From Caproicibacter sp047777415 (GTDB lineage: Bacteria; Bacillota; Clostridia; Oscillospirales; Acutalibacteraceae), in NCBI GenBank assembly GCA_047777415.1, contig JBKEEO010000003.1:42748-106747 (forward strand): a DNA stretch of 64,000 nt. Direction: 5' to 3'. Of the stretch, positions 35,132 to 45,651 are shown in pieces. The number at the start of each line of letters is the position of its first letter. The first letter of the stretch is position 1. Made by a program: the position numbers and the translations under genes. The notes under the pieces were generated by a model. That model saw only the letters and a list, made by a program, of their open reading frames with translations, did not search any database and had not been told where the DNA came from.

Positions 35132-35851
35132 TCATGTTATGCTTCTTCTATGTAATTGCAGCAGACTGTTGTTTAATTCTTTCATGCGTTTCTTGCTTAA
35201 AAGAACTTTCTGATTATCAATTAAAATGATTTCTTTGTTTTTCACTCCGCACACATAATTTAAATTAACGGTATAGGAACGGTAACAATGAAAAAAGGGC
35301 GGTTTGGGTAACAGATCATTGATTTTTTTAAATGGCAAATGGTATTTGATACAATCCGTTAATGTATGGAGCTTAGTATAATGTCCAGCAGCTTCAAGAT
35401 AAACGATATCACGGTCCTCATAAATGTCGATTTGCTTTGTCTGTATCATGACTTTTTGAGATTGAAATTTCAATTTATTTTTATCCAATTGATTCATACA
35501 ATTATCTATCTTAGTCTGCGTACAGGGTTTTACGATGAAATACATTGCCTGTACATCATAACCGGATACTGCAAATTCACTATGATTTGTATAAAAAACG
35601 ATGGAGATTTGCTTGTTATATCGCCTTATAAACCGAGCTAACTCCATTCCATTTAAAGAAGACAGTGCAATCTCTAAAAATAAGATATCGTATTCATTGA
35701 TGATTTTTTTTAAACAATTGCCGATTGAAATGTCGTGTTTTATATCTATTTTTAAGTGACAATTTGCACGGCATGCCCAATTCTTCAGCTGTGTGGACAG
35801 CTTTTTGCAATCGGCTAAATTATCATCTATGATCAATATTTTAATACACAT
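35132..35851 (-). CDS. LytTR-family response regulator with Glu at the phosphorylation site
   Basis: ATG 35851 (MCIKILIIDDN) is chosen as it begins the receiver fold; no good ribosome site is seen for it or for the longer frame from 35944. The 239-residue protein has a receiver domain (D9/D10 pocket, K in FIVKPC) and a LytTR DNA-binding domain (~135-235: IVYLEAAGHYTKLHT, FFHCYRSYTVNLNYV). The residue expected to be the phosphorylated Asp is E60 in ILFLEIALSSLNG. No kinase gene is adjacent. It diverges from the bacteriocin gene and is the likely regulator of it, as LytTR proteins control many bacteriocin clusters. Confidence 0.85.
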   Translation of the reverse strand: MCIKILIIDDNLADCKKLSTQLKNWACRANCHLKIDIKHDISIGNCLKKIINEYDILFLEIALSSLNGMELARFIRRYNKQISIVFYTNHSEFAVSGYDVQAMYFIVKPCTQTKIDNCMNQLDKNKLKFQSQKVMIQTKQIDIYEDRDIVYLEAAGHYTKLHTLTDCIKYHLPFKKINDLLPKPPFFHCYRSYTVNLNYVCGVKNKEIILIDNQKVLLSKKRMKELNNSLLQLHRRSIT

Positions 35852-35995
35852 GAGACAACACACATCCGTTTTTAGTGCATGAAAAGAGATCTTTACACGC
35901 CAAATTTCTATTTTGTAATTATTATAATTTATAATTCTAATCAAGACAATAAATAAATTTTGAATTTTTCTTACTTATTTGACAACTGTCACTGC

Positions 35996-36052
35996 AAAGG
36001 TCCACGTCGCTTTTTTATGGCAATGTGGGCCTTTTGATAAGTGTTATCAAAA
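35996..36052 (+). promoter_or_regulatory. Two inverted repeats between the LytTR gene and the bacteriocin gene
   Basis: AAAGGTCCAC (35996-36005) pairs with GTGGGCCTTT (36025-36034), with one G-T pair. Directly after, TTTTGATAA (36032-36040) and TTATCAAAA (36044-36052) form a perfect palindrome with a GTG centre. They could be a terminator and an operator. The remaining 200 bp to the bacteriocin start are AT-rich leader. Confidence 0.45.
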
Positions 36053-36251
36053 TAAAATAATTTTTTGAGAACAAAAAAAGGCTTTTCGTGTTAAGAGAAT
36101 TGAATATGGAAAAGATTTACTGTATGATATAAGTAAATTGATTGCATGTCTATTAGACATCAAAAAAAGTCAATACTCCATCAAAAGGGGGTATATTGGG
36201 CTAAAAAGAACAAAATTTAAAACTAAAAGACTTTTAACGGAGGGATTTGTC

Positions 36252-36569
36252 ATGAAAACAAAAATGAAAAAGCGTATCAGTTCTTTTGCACTGACCGGTG
36301 TGCTTGCTTTAGGGATAGTAGTGCCCGTTTTTGCCGCATCAGTAAATGTTGACGGCGGCGTTTGGGATTACGGTACTTCCATTGTAGGATTCAACCAGAA
36401 AAAGGTTTATTCAAATTATTTACATAATACTAAGATACACAAAGCAAGTTGTAGTATTGGTGCACATAAGAACGATAGCGGATGGACACAAGCCGGCATG
36501 ACCGCATTTTCCAGCGCAATTGGAGGCTGGGGAGATACCACACATGCTTATTATAATGTCATAGATTGA
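36252..36569 (+). CDS. Lactococcin-972-family bacteriocin precursor
   Basis: The 105-residue precursor begins at ATG 36252 behind CGGAGGG. It has a Sec signal peptide (KKRISSFALTGVLALGIVVPVFA) with cleavage after A28 or A29, leaving ~76 residues. The mature part opens with VNVDGGVWDYGTS and continues with KVYSNYLHNTKIHKAS, the hallmark of lactococcin 972-like proteins, which block septum formation by binding lipid II in sensitive cells. The two following genes are the standard partners, an integral membrane protein and an ABC ATPase of the lactococcin-972 group, which confirms the call. Confidence 0.88.
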   Translation: MKTKMKKRISSFALTGVLALGIVVPVFAASVNVDGGVWDYGTSIVGFNQKKVYSNYLHNTKIHKASCSIGAHKNDSGWTQAGMTAFSSAIGGWGDTTHAYYNVID

Positions 36570-36590
36570 AGCTTAAATCTCCTCTTTTTA

Positions 36591-36630
36591 AAAAGCAGCA
36601 GTTTCGCAGCTTGTGGAGCTGCTGCTTTCT
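36591..36630 (+). terminator. Hairpin behind the bacteriocin gene
   Basis: AAAGCAGCAG (36592-36601) pairs with CTGCTGCTTT (36619-36628), followed by CTCTCT rather than a pure T run. It probably terminates part of the transcripts so that precursor outweighs the transporter. Confidence 0.7.
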
Positions 36631-36689
36631 CTCTACAGCTATAAATTACATTAAGTACAAATTGATTCACATGAAAAGCAGGGTGAAAA

Positions 36690-38891
36690 ATGAAGAAACT
36701 GGTTTATCTAACACTAGTGGCTTCCGTTATTTTTCAAGCATTCATTGGATATCTTCTTGAATCCAATCGGGAAATACGGGAAATCAGAAATAATGAAAGT
36801 ACTTACTGTACAGTATTTACCATACCGGATAATCAAGCGTTATCGGACTCTGATAAATTATTTTCTGTTCTTCTGAAGACTGCTGAAGAAACACACGCAA
36901 ACTTATTTAGAACATATGTTCGCGGAGACAATAACTATCTTGAAATTGTTAAATATATCTTGCTGACTAATGAGAGCCCATATAATCAAACATTTGTACT
37001 AACCAGAGGAACACCACTGACCCCCGAAGAAACCCGCAGCCGTAACAACAAAAAGTTTGTTTCTACACGAGATACTGCAAGTGCGGAACAGACGGGAATA
37101 TTATATGGGCATATGTATCATGAAGACCTCACCATCTATCCTTTTTACCAAGTGTTTTCAGAACTGAAAACAGCAGGACGTTATCAAGCAGAACTACCCG
37201 ACGGTATGGATAAAAAATTTTTTCTGGAAATTTTACAAAAAAATTTGATGAAAGAATTTCAGATAGAAATCCCTGAAAGCGATTTAGAGGGGGATTCACT
37301 GCTTATTAATATTCCAACAATGGATGAGTCTATATACCAAATTGAATACGGCATTCTTATAACGATGTTGATTGCCTTTTTGTTGTATTCCTTGTTCCGG
37401 GAGCATAAACAGATTGCAGTTTTAAAACTGTATGGCACCCCAACGTGGAAAATTCTATGGATTCTTTTTAAAAATATCTTACTGGTATTTTCCGGTACAC
37501 TGGTTTTTGTCGCACTGGCACTCGGTTTTTATACAAAAGAATGGCCGTACGTTTGGCGGATTTTGAAAAATTCGGTTGGAGCATACATTTTCACGTTAGT
37601 CGTACTTCTTGGAATGATTACCGTTAATATCCATACCTGCCAAGTTCATCAAAATCTGAATGGAAAATCAAATTCCAATCCTGTTTTTTTCTTAAATCTT
37701 GCAGTGAAGGCTTTAAGTCTCCTCCTAATTTTGACGGTAGGACATGGTTTTTATATATTTTTTAAAAATTACCAGGCCAATATGACTGCGTATCAAGCGT
37801 GGGAGGATGCAAGCTCTTATGGAATATTTGACGCATTTCAAGCAGGAAGTATTATAACAATGGATGAGATGAATCAAGCAGAGGGAAAAATTGGCGAATA
37901 TGTGTATCCTGTTTTAAATCAACAAGGTGCGTTATTTATAGATGCGAGTGATTTCCAGCCGGAATATCTCAATCAGCAGTTAAAACAGCCGCATTATTCT
38001 TCTGTGAAGGTAAACCCGAATTATTTAAAAAAATATCCGCTGCTTGACACCGATGGAAAACCAGTGAATATTTCTGAAAATGAGACCAACTGGATTTTAC
38101 TTGTACCGGAGCACTACCAAAACCAAGAAAAAGAACTGATGGACTATTTTAAGTCCTACCGTGAAGGGATAAATGAAATAGACAGAGATGTATATGATGT
38201 TCCTGCAAATATATCCAAAGGCGAAAATATTAAAATTATTTGGATTCAGGATGGACAGAATGTATATTCTTTCAATTCCAAAGTTTCTCCTGAAACCGCA
38301 GGAACTCTTAATAATGTGCTAGTAGAAGTAATGACGGAAGAAAACAGTTGCATTTCAGACAGGGAATGTGTCAACGGGAATGGAGATTCTGATGCGCTGA
38401 AAGTGAAATTAAACGGTACGGGACAGGAGACCTATCAAGCAATCTTGCCGGTTCTGAAAAAGTACGGGGTTGCAGAAAATCTGAGACGTCTTGTGGTATT
38501 AGACCAATATATGATGGAAAAAGCAGTAAACGCAAAAAATGAGATGAGTAAAGCCTTCACGGTTGCTTTGGCAATGGCGGCGATTTTACTCTTCACCATT
38601 ATACAAAATATGGTTATTATTTTTGACCGTGACAAGAAAGACATTGTTGTTAAGAAATTATTTGGATGGCGGTGGTACCAAAGATTTGGAAAATATATTG
38701 GTATCAGCATGAGTATCTCGGTTTTGGCAGTAGCCACTTATTGGTTTTATTCCTTCGTTACACATAATGCGGAGTTAATGTATCTAATAGAAATTAGTTT
38801 ACTGCTTTTGGTTATGGAAGCAATTGTTTCTATTATCACTATTTTACATACAGAAAATCACAGAGCAGTCGATACCTTGAAAGGAGAATAA
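36690..38891 (+). CDS. Bacteriocin-associated integral membrane protein (putative immunity/export permease)
   Basis: The 733-residue protein has an N-terminal membrane helix (~4-22), an outer domain to ~215, a block of four helices (~218-360), a second large outer domain (~365-620) and three or four final helices (~625-730). This FtsX/MacB-like layout fits the DUF1430-type 'putative immunity' protein that accompanies lactococcin 972. It stops 2 bp before the ATPase start. The pair is thought to give self-protection and/or to move the bacteriocin. Confidence 0.82.
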   Translation: MKKLVYLTLVASVIFQAFIGYLLESNREIREIRNNESTYCTVFTIPDNQALSDSDKLFSVLLKTAEETHANLFRTYVRGDNNYLEIVKYILLTNESPYNQTFVLTRGTPLTPEETRSRNNKKFVSTRDTASAEQTGILYGHMYHEDLTIYPFYQVFSELKTAGRYQAELPDGMDKKFFLEILQKNLMKEFQIEIPESDLEGDSLLINIPTMDESIYQIEYGILITMLIAFLLYSLFREHKQIAVLKLYGTPTWKILWILFKNILLVFSGTLVFVALALGFYTKEWPYVWRILKNSVGAYIFTLVVLLGMITVNIHTCQVHQNLNGKSNSNPVFFLNLAVKALSLLLILTVGHGFYIFFKNYQANMTAYQAWEDASSYGIFDAFQAGSIITMDEMNQAEGKIGEYVYPVLNQQGALFIDASDFQPEYLNQQLKQPHYSSVKVNPNYLKKYPLLDTDGKPVNISENETNWILLVPEHYQNQEKELMDYFKSYREGINEIDRDVYDVPANISKGENIKIIWIQDGQNVYSFNSKVSPETAGTLNNVLVEVMTEENSCISDRECVNGNGDSDALKVKLNGTGQETYQAILPVLKKYGVAENLRRLVVLDQYMMEKAVNAKNEMSKAFTVALAMAAILLFTIIQNMVIIFDRDKKDIVVKKLFGWRWYQRFGKYIGISMSISVLAVATYWFYSFVTHNAELMYLIEISLLLLVMEAIVSIITILHTENHRAVDTLKGE

Positions 38892-38893
38892 AA

Positions 38894-39559
38894 ATGGAAA
38901 ATATATGCCAGCTTGATCATATAAAAAAGCGTTTTGGTGAAAATGTAGTATTAAATGATTTTTCCTTGTGTGTGAAGCCCGGTGAAATGCTGTGTATTGC
39001 CGGTGCTAGCGGCAGCGGGAAAAGTACGATTCTAAATATTATTGGAATGTTTGAAAAACCCGACGAAGGACGAATCTACTTATTTGATAAACCGCAGCCA
39101 AAGCTAAACAGCAAAAAGGGCCGTGTTTTGTTACAATCTAAAATCTTTTATCTCTTTCAAAACTATGCTTTAGTTGATGATAAAAGCATATCCTATAACC
39201 TAGAAATTCCGTTGCTTATGTCTAAACAATCCAAAAAGGAAAAAGAACGGCTGAAACGAGCAGCATTAGAAAAAGTCGGTTTATCTTTACCACTTTCTCA
39301 AAAAATCTATCAGTTGTCCGGAGGAGAACAGCAAAGGGTTTCCGTTGCAAGGGGGTTTTTACGTGCTTTCGATTTGATTTTAGCGGATGAACCCACTGGC
39401 TCCTTGGATGCGGGTAACCGCGATGCCATATTTCAAATTTTATTGCAGTTCAATAAGGAAGGGAAAACGGTGATCATAGTTTCCCATGATCCGTACATCA
39501 TAGAACACTGCCAGAGAGTGGTAAGGCTGGAAAATGGACATCCAGTGGAAAGCGCGTAA
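38894..39559 (+). CDS. ABC transporter ATPase, lactococcin-972 group
   Basis: The 221-residue ATPase has Walker A GASGSGKST (~36-44), signature LSGGEQQRVSVARG (~139-152), Walker B LILADEPTGSLD and the switch His in VSHD. It is closest in style to LolD/MacB-like ATPases that pair with FtsX-fold permeases. The start lies 2 bp behind the permease gene with AAAGGAG just upstream. It powers the 733-residue protein. Confidence 0.93.
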   Translation: MENICQLDHIKKRFGENVVLNDFSLCVKPGEMLCIAGASGSGKSTILNIIGMFEKPDEGRIYLFDKPQPKLNSKKGRVLLQSKIFYLFQNYALVDDKSISYNLEIPLLMSKQSKKEKERLKRAALEKVGLSLPLSQKIYQLSGGEQQRVSVARGFLRAFDLILADEPTGSLDAGNRDAIFQILLQFNKEGKTVIIVSHDPYIIEHCQRVVRLENGHPVESA

Positions 39560-39654
39560 AAATGTAAGATTAGAGAAATTCGCTGTATGAGCAGTTACCA
39601 TAAATAAAAAAGATATTAAGAATAATAAGTCCAACTCCTATGATACACAGGTGA

Positions 39655-40556
39655 AATTCTCAGTGTACGTTTGTCCAACATACCACTTTACCGTTGTGCC
39701 TAAGGGTATAAGGACGAATTAACTTGTGCCGGATATGAAGTTTAGCGGCAGTGGCCTCAAACAACGTCAGCAGATGTTTCTTGGAAGGTGAGAAACGGTT
39801 TTTGAATTCAAAACCGTTGTCAGTTTGAACGCATTCCACACGAACGCCGCGCCGGGCAAACCATTCGACAGCTCGTTTTAGAAAGTCAGCAGAAGAGTAA
39901 GTACTCTGTTCAGGGTACGCTGCCAGAAAACGCAGCCTAGAAAATTCATCAATAGCTGTGTACTGGAAAAGCCGAAGCTCAGGGTTGGCAATACAGCGCT
40001 TGGGGACTACCGTTACATCGATTTGAATGCGCTCTCCGGGATATGTCATTTGCTCGTATGGCTTTGGCTGATATTTCTTCTTCGGTTTTGATTCTGGGAA
40101 CATTCCCATTCGGCGCATTACACGGAACAGACTTTCCGGACATCGTGTGTATCCCCGCTTTTTTAACCGAGACCATAGTTCAATCATACCGAGGTCGGGA
40201 TTTCTGCGCCGCATGTCGCGAATCAGCTTTAACTCGGCAGGTGTATGCTGGTTTGGATGACTGTGAGGCCTCCTAGACCGGCAAGCCAACGATTCTAATG
40301 TACCGTCATACCGAGCCATCCAGAAATAGATAAAGGAACGGCTTTTGTTGTATTTTCGGCTCGCACGGCTAACACCGTACTTTTGAGCATAGATCATTAG
40401 GGATTGCCTAAACTTCATGTCTTGTGTTACACGATTCATGCAGAAATGGGCACTTCCTTTCGGTATGATTTGGTTTGGGTAGCTTTATTTTAACCGATGT
40501 GTCCATTTCTGTTTTTATTTTTTCTCAACTGTCCAATATGTATTGTAGCCCTACAA
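39655..40556 (-). mobile_element. IS481-family element, 3-prime truncated
   Basis: The transposase start and its outer end (TGTCCAATATGTATTGTAGCCCTACA, 40528-40553) are present. On the other side the gene is cut and joined straight to a terminal TGTTTGTCC...-like end at ~39660-39675. A matching 3-prime piece is found at 31153-31280. Confidence 0.75.
39660..40439 (-). pseudogene. IS481-family transposase lacking its C-terminus
   Basis: The 259-residue frame has the HTH (VSRASRKYNKSRSFIYFW) and integrase core with two Asp (IQIDVTVVP, CVQTDNGFEF). It breaks after RHNGKV, where family members continue ERSHREDQ with the catalytic Glu. Without that Glu it is inactive. ATG 40439. Confidence 0.85.
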
Positions 40557-40731
40557 TTGGATCCGGCTGCGCCATACATTTTAGTAGCAATTCTGTCAAA
40601 TCTGTGGTATTCTTTTTGTGAGTCATTGGGTATCTCTCCTTTTTTGAATGTCTTTAGCACCATTCATTTTATCGGAGTTCCAATGACTTTTCTATACCTT
40701 TATGAAATTGCGAACTTTATTGTACTCCATC
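40553..40731 (-). mobile_element. IS-B 5-prime fragment
   Basis: This is a copy of the first ~180 bp of IS-B, from its outer end (...TATTGTACTCCATC) through the ribosome site and first ~35 codons (MTHKKNTTDLTE, LLLKCMAQPDP). It is cut at GGATCC and joined to the IS481 end. The remaining 40732-40912 is AT-rich DNA without a gene. Confidence 0.85.
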
Positions 40732-40912
40732 GATAATTGTTATGTTAAACGAATACTCTGATTTATCCGCACCATTTTTGCCGATATTTACACTTCAATA
40801 CGCGGTCACACAGTTATTTCGACATTGACTGCATTAATCGGTCTGCACCATAGATTGAAGCAACTCTGTAAGATTTGTGGATAAATTATCGAATACAAAA
40901 TAAATACTGTTT

Positions 40913-43755
40913 TCACCAAATAATTTCTTTATCTAAAAGTCTTGTGAATTTTTCAGCTCCTTTTAAATTCAAATGTGAGTAATCCATAAAATCTGATTCT
41001 TCAAAAAGGCTGGATTCAAAATAATCAAGGTACTGAAACTCATACCGGTTTTGAAATGATGTGATTATCTTTTCAAATTCAGCAATAATCCTGTCTCCGT
41101 CTATATTCCTCCTGTAAAATTCCGTTACTGGACAGACAACCACAATTGGTTTTATTTGATTTTCTTTTAATAACTTCATAATTTCCTCGAAAATTTGTTG
41201 GTTTTCCTGAACCGTTTGTGGATAATCCTTATTAAAATCCTTTTGCATCTGAGCTATCAGTTTTGTTTTTAAGTCATTATTCAGATAGCTGCTGTCAAAC
41301 TGCCTATTATTGTACAAATAAAGTTCTTGCTCAAATAAATCCTTGTAATTTAAGGCAAAACGATTGGTATGGTTTTCTATAAAAATAACATCTTCAAACA
41401 AATTGATCCGGTCAATCTGTTCTTTTTGCGTTGTATCTTTGTAATTATGAATACTGTTAGTCCGATAATAGTAATAGGGTAAAATTACACTTTGTGAGCT
41501 TAAAGATAAATCATATTCAAAGCTGTATTTAGCAAGAGTTATTATGCAATATTTTAATCTTGGTCCAGAAGCAGCCAACACTTGCCTGAGCAACATGAGA
41601 TCGTAATATAAGTCCTGGCCGGAAGCTGCTATATTGCATATTTTTTTACTAAAGTATTTTGTATTAATATCCCTATATGAGATTCCAAGGACTAAACCTT
41701 CGCTGTCATTGATTTGTTCCAACTCATTTATGTATACGCACCAATTATGGTGATTGGTAGAAATGAGATTCCAGTACGCCTCATAGTCAATTATTTTACT
41801 ATAATCTTGGATCGATAGTTTTCTAACATCCTTTGATTCCGCTATTATTAAGTAATCATACTCTTCTTGTACCAGTGAAGAAGATGAGATTATCGGTACG
41901 TTTCCGATTTTATTCATATGAGAATCATCGGAAACAAAAGCCTTAATACTTACGCTTTCAGGAGATATAATATTATATATATATAAAGTTTTCTCTCCTA
42001 TGCCACAAATTGCGACATTTATTTTGAAATATTTGCGCAGACTATCTTTTAAGTCAGCAAAATCGCTAATAATCTTAATCATAAATTCATTATTTGTATC
42101 TGTTTCTGCCGCACTTTTATATTTTACACAATTAAGGAGCAAATTCATTGCAATTCGTTTTATTGCCCACGGCACAGACAAGCATTTTGTTGAAACAAGA
42201 GATAACTCATAGAGATTATTTATAATCTTGTCTGCATTATCGTCAATGCTATTATGCAAGTCATTGTTTTCTCGTGTCCAAATCCAATAAAAAAGTTTTG
42301 CCTGCGTACTGGACATTTCCGAATAAAAAGACAAATCACAAATCTTGCTCAATGCATTCAAATAATATTGAACATCATTTCGCGAAGCGGAACTATTGAA
42401 AAAGTAATTAGTAAGACAAAAATAGATGTACGCCAATTTGTAGTTCTTTTGCTCAAAATATATATATCCGGAGTTATAAAGCAAATCAGATATATTTTCA
42501 AACTTGGCTATTCCTTTTTTCATACAAGACAGCGCACGGTCGTAATCTCCAATGTACTCATAAAATACTGCTTGCATTGAAATATATTCCGCATTTTCAC
42601 CGAATTTATTTCGGTATGACTCTATTAAAAACCGCGCCTTTTCTGTGTCGCCCTTGTTGAGTGCTTCTTCAATTTCATGATTCAAATGTGTGATTTCATC
42701 AGATCTTGTGCTCGTCTGTATACTGTTTAAAAAACTTGCAAGGGCTCCTGTTAAATTTTTTCGCTCGAATTTTTCTACATCCTTCGTGACCTTATATTGT
42801 GGTAAAGCTTTATTATCCCATAATTCATAATAATGTAGTATTGCCTGATATATTCTTTGCTCGTCATTCAATTCGACAGTAATTCCTCTGTCGAGTTCTT
42901 GTATCAACATTGCTGCAAGACTGTCTTTATAACCCAAATTCAATATAGGTTTACACAATCTCAAATATTCAAATATTTTGCCTGTTAAGACACCTTTCCA
43001 TTCCTTGCCCTGCCCCGTCATTAAAAGCAGAAGCGACGCCTTTGCAGCACGACTAATGCTGCCTTTATGGTCAAGATAATCCAAAACAAAAATATCACTC
43101 AAATTTCGTTTTTTAATATACTGCAGATATCGGTCATCATTATCACCAAATGAAGCTTTGCCGAGATATACTTTTATTTTATCTCTGCTTATTTTTTTAT
43201 TATTTATTAATTCACTGACTGCGTCAATGAGCTTAAAAGGTTCTCTGCCCTGATATATGATTCCGTTGTGAACAATAACAAACTTTTTTTCATCAGATGC
43301 GTTATCAGTGATTGAAGAAAAATCCGCTTCATCATAACCGTTTGTAATTGACTTGACTTTATTTTCTGGCACATTGAAATCGTTGATGTAATTCGCTTTC
43401 ATTTGATCGGATATAACTGTCATTCCATCGCAATATTCAACAACCGATTTTTCAAAGCTGCGCAGAATTCTGAAACCCAATAGATTTTTATCAACATGCG
43501 CGATCAACGGATTATTTGACCATTCATCACGAAAATCAGCAATCCACGGCTTGCCGCATTTCTTTTTTAACATATATCCCAAAATATGTGAAGAATATGG
43601 ACCTGAAGTTGAAAAAATGCAGTCATATGAATCAAGATTGAGTTTATCAAGGTGAGTTAGTACGCTGTCCACCCATAAAATAGTGGGATCTGGCCACAAA
43701 ACGGTTCTTATATCAACATTCTGCTGTTTTGTCAAATTGTTAATGATTTCATTAA
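40913..43755 (-). pseudogene. Large glycan-synthesis gene, C-terminal part (split by IS-B)
   Basis: This is the downstream 946 codons of a gene split at 43756-43763; it restarts at TTG 43735 only by chance. It contains the rest of a GT-B glycosyltransferase (YCDGMTVISDQMK, VIVHNGIIYQGREP, GKIFEYLRLCKPIL), a TPR stretch (~540-660 in restored numbering), a Rossmann-like segment (VAICGIGEKTLYIYNI) and an SGNH-like end with DYSHLNLKG that could be an esterase or acyltransferase. Such multi-domain proteins build or decorate surface polysaccharides. The upstream part is 45096-45651. Confidence 0.8.
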
Positions 43756-43763
43756 ATAATTTT

Positions 43764-45095
43764 GATAGAGTACAATAAAGTTCGCAATTTCATAAAGGCA
43801 TAGAAAAGTCATTGGGACTCCGATAAAATGAATGGTGATAAGACATTCAAAGAAGGAGAGATACCCAATGACTCAAAAAAAGAATACCACAGATTTGACA
43901 GAATTGCTACTAAAATGTATGGCGCAGCCGGATCCAATGCTGTCGATGCTGGAATGGCTGTGTACCCGTCTGATGGAAGCAGAGGTCTCCGGTATCGTTG
44001 GCGCAGAAAAGAATGCACACAATCCGTCACGCCGTGATTACCGCTGCGGCTATCGGCCACGTCGATTGGATACTCGTATGGGGACGATGTATCTGATGGT
44101 ACCAAAACTCCGAAATCAGGGCTATATCCCGTTTTTCGTAACAGAACGCAAGCGCAGTGAAGCAGCGCTGATTCAAGTGGTTCAGGAAGCGTTTGTGCAG
44201 GGTGTATCTACGCGAAAGATGGAGAAACTAGCCCGCAGTCTTGGAATTGAAAATCTTTCTCGCAGTCAAGTCAGTGAAATGACGAAAGGCCTTAATGAGC
44301 AGGTACAGTACTTCCGCAGCCGGCCTCTGACGGGTCGCTATCCTGTCATTTGGACAGATGCACTGTATGAAAAAATTCGTATGGATGGCCGGGTCGTCAG
44401 CATGGCTGTGATGGTAGTTTGCGGCGTCAATGAACAGGGGCATAGGGATATCCTCGCCGTAGAGCCAATGCTAGATGAATCAAAAGAAAGTTATTCTCAA
44501 TTGTTTCAAAGTCTTTTAGATCGTGGACTGAAAACACCGCTTCTGGTGGTTTCAGACGCGAATAAAGGGCTGATTGCAGCCATCCGTGAGAGTTTTCCGG
44601 GAGCCTCTTGGCAACGATGCAAAGTCCATTTCATGCGAAATATTTTAGCTCATGTACCCCAGAAGGAAAAAGAGTCCTTTGCGGCTCAGTTAAAAGAAAT
44701 TTGGTTGGCACCCTCCGCTGAAATAGCTAGACAGCGCGCGGAGCAAATATCAGAACAATATGGAAAACGCTTTCCAAAAGCAATCGAATTCCTGGAAGAT
44801 GGACTGGAAGATTCTCTAGCCTTCTATGCTTTTCCGGAACTTGATGCCCGCAAAATTTCTTCAACTAATATGCTGGAACGGCTGAACAAGGAAATCCGCC
44901 GCAGAACCAGCGTAGTAGGAATATTCCCTAATCCGGATTCCTATCTACGTCTGGTAACAACATGTCTCATGGAATATGCGGAAGACTGGTCTGTTTCCAG
45001 AGCATACTTAAATCCAAAATCTATTCAGATACTATTAAACGTAGCCTAATTCATTTTCCGGAGTCCCAAAATTGCGAACTTCCCTTGACACTAGC
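43764..45095 (+). mobile_element. IS-B copy, complete (1332 bp), with perfect 8-bp target duplication
   Basis: It is flanked by ATAATTTT on both sides (43756-43763 and 45096-45103). Ends are GATAGAGTACAATAAAGTTCGC and its partner GCGAACTTCCCTTGACACTAGC. The clean duplication and intact target frame show a recent jump. Confidence 0.95.
43868..45049 (+). CDS. IS256/Mutator-type transposase (IS-B, full length)
   Basis: The 393-residue protein is nearly identical to that at 28256, with scattered substitutions (for example ELLEDG versus EFLEDG). All catalytic motifs are present (VIWTDALY, VVSDANKGL, WQRCKVHFMRNIL, MLERLNKEIRRR). ATG 43868 follows AAGGAGAG. Its 3-prime two thirds is almost base-for-base the fragment at 59683-60612, which identifies this sub-lineage as the source of that fragment. 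Confidence 0.93.
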   Translation: MTQKKNTTDLTELLLKCMAQPDPMLSMLEWLCTRLMEAEVSGIVGAEKNAHNPSRRDYRCGYRPRRLDTRMGTMYLMVPKLRNQGYIPFFVTERKRSEAALIQVVQEAFVQGVSTRKMEKLARSLGIENLSRSQVSEMTKGLNEQVQYFRSRPLTGRYPVIWTDALYEKIRMDGRVVSMAVMVVCGVNEQGHRDILAVEPMLDESKESYSQLFQSLLDRGLKTPLLVVSDANKGLIAAIRESFPGASWQRCKVHFMRNILAHVPQKEKESFAAQLKEIWLAPSAEIARQRAEQISEQYGKRFPKAIEFLEDGLEDSLAFYAFPELDARKISSTNMLERLNKEIRRRTSVVGIFPNPDSYLRLVTTCLMEYAEDWSVSRAYLNPKSIQILLNVA

Positions 45096-45651
45096 ATAAT
45101 TTTGGATCACAAACTTCCTTATAATAGGTAAATAATCTATTAACTGTAAAATTGTTGATTTTTGAATCTGCTGGTATACGAATAATCTCGATATCTTTCG
45201 GAATTTCTTGAAGCATCGCAAAATCCTTGAGTTCAAAGTCGCTGTCCTGAACGGTAAGGACAACTGGTTCCCATCCGAAATTACGCAGATATTTTACAAA
45301 TTTAACTGTCCTTTGAACTCCTGAACCGGAAAGCGGAGGAAAAAAGTATGCAATAAACAAAACTCTTTTTTTACCCTTTGATATTTCTGCATTTTCGGTA
45401 TTAGTTTTATTGTCGATACCGTTCATAAAATTTTTGTCAGAATCAGTGTTCAGACCTACCTGCACGTTTTTATTATCTTCCTCCGACTTCTTTTTCAAAT
45501 GCCTTATAGTAGAAAGAAGTTCATTAAGATCTGCATCCTCAGGCATTGTTTTAATGAGTTGACTTACTTTGTCATATGCCTCGTTGACCATTCCTTTTTC
45601 TATCATCTGATTTATTGTTTGTTTTAACGCCATTAATTTATCGTCACACAT
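45096..45651 (-). pseudogene. Large glycan-synthesis gene, N-terminal part (split by IS-B)
   Basis: ATG 45651 begins a protein with a helical N-terminus (~1-60), an Asn/Asp-rich linker and the start of a GT-B glycosyltransferase (KRVLFIAYFFPPLSGSGVQR and RTVKFVKYLRNFGWEPVVL). The frame ends inside IS-B (PKLC stop). Removing the IS and one target copy restores ...DPKLFNEIINNLTKQQ, giving one frame of 1132 residues with no other defect. The ribosome site upstream is GAGAGGAAG. Confidence 0.85.

Noticed and set aside
43735..43735. True start of a 940-residue protein
   Set aside because: The TTG has no ribosome site and the frame continues upstream to the IS-B insertion, where it joins the 45651 gene part.
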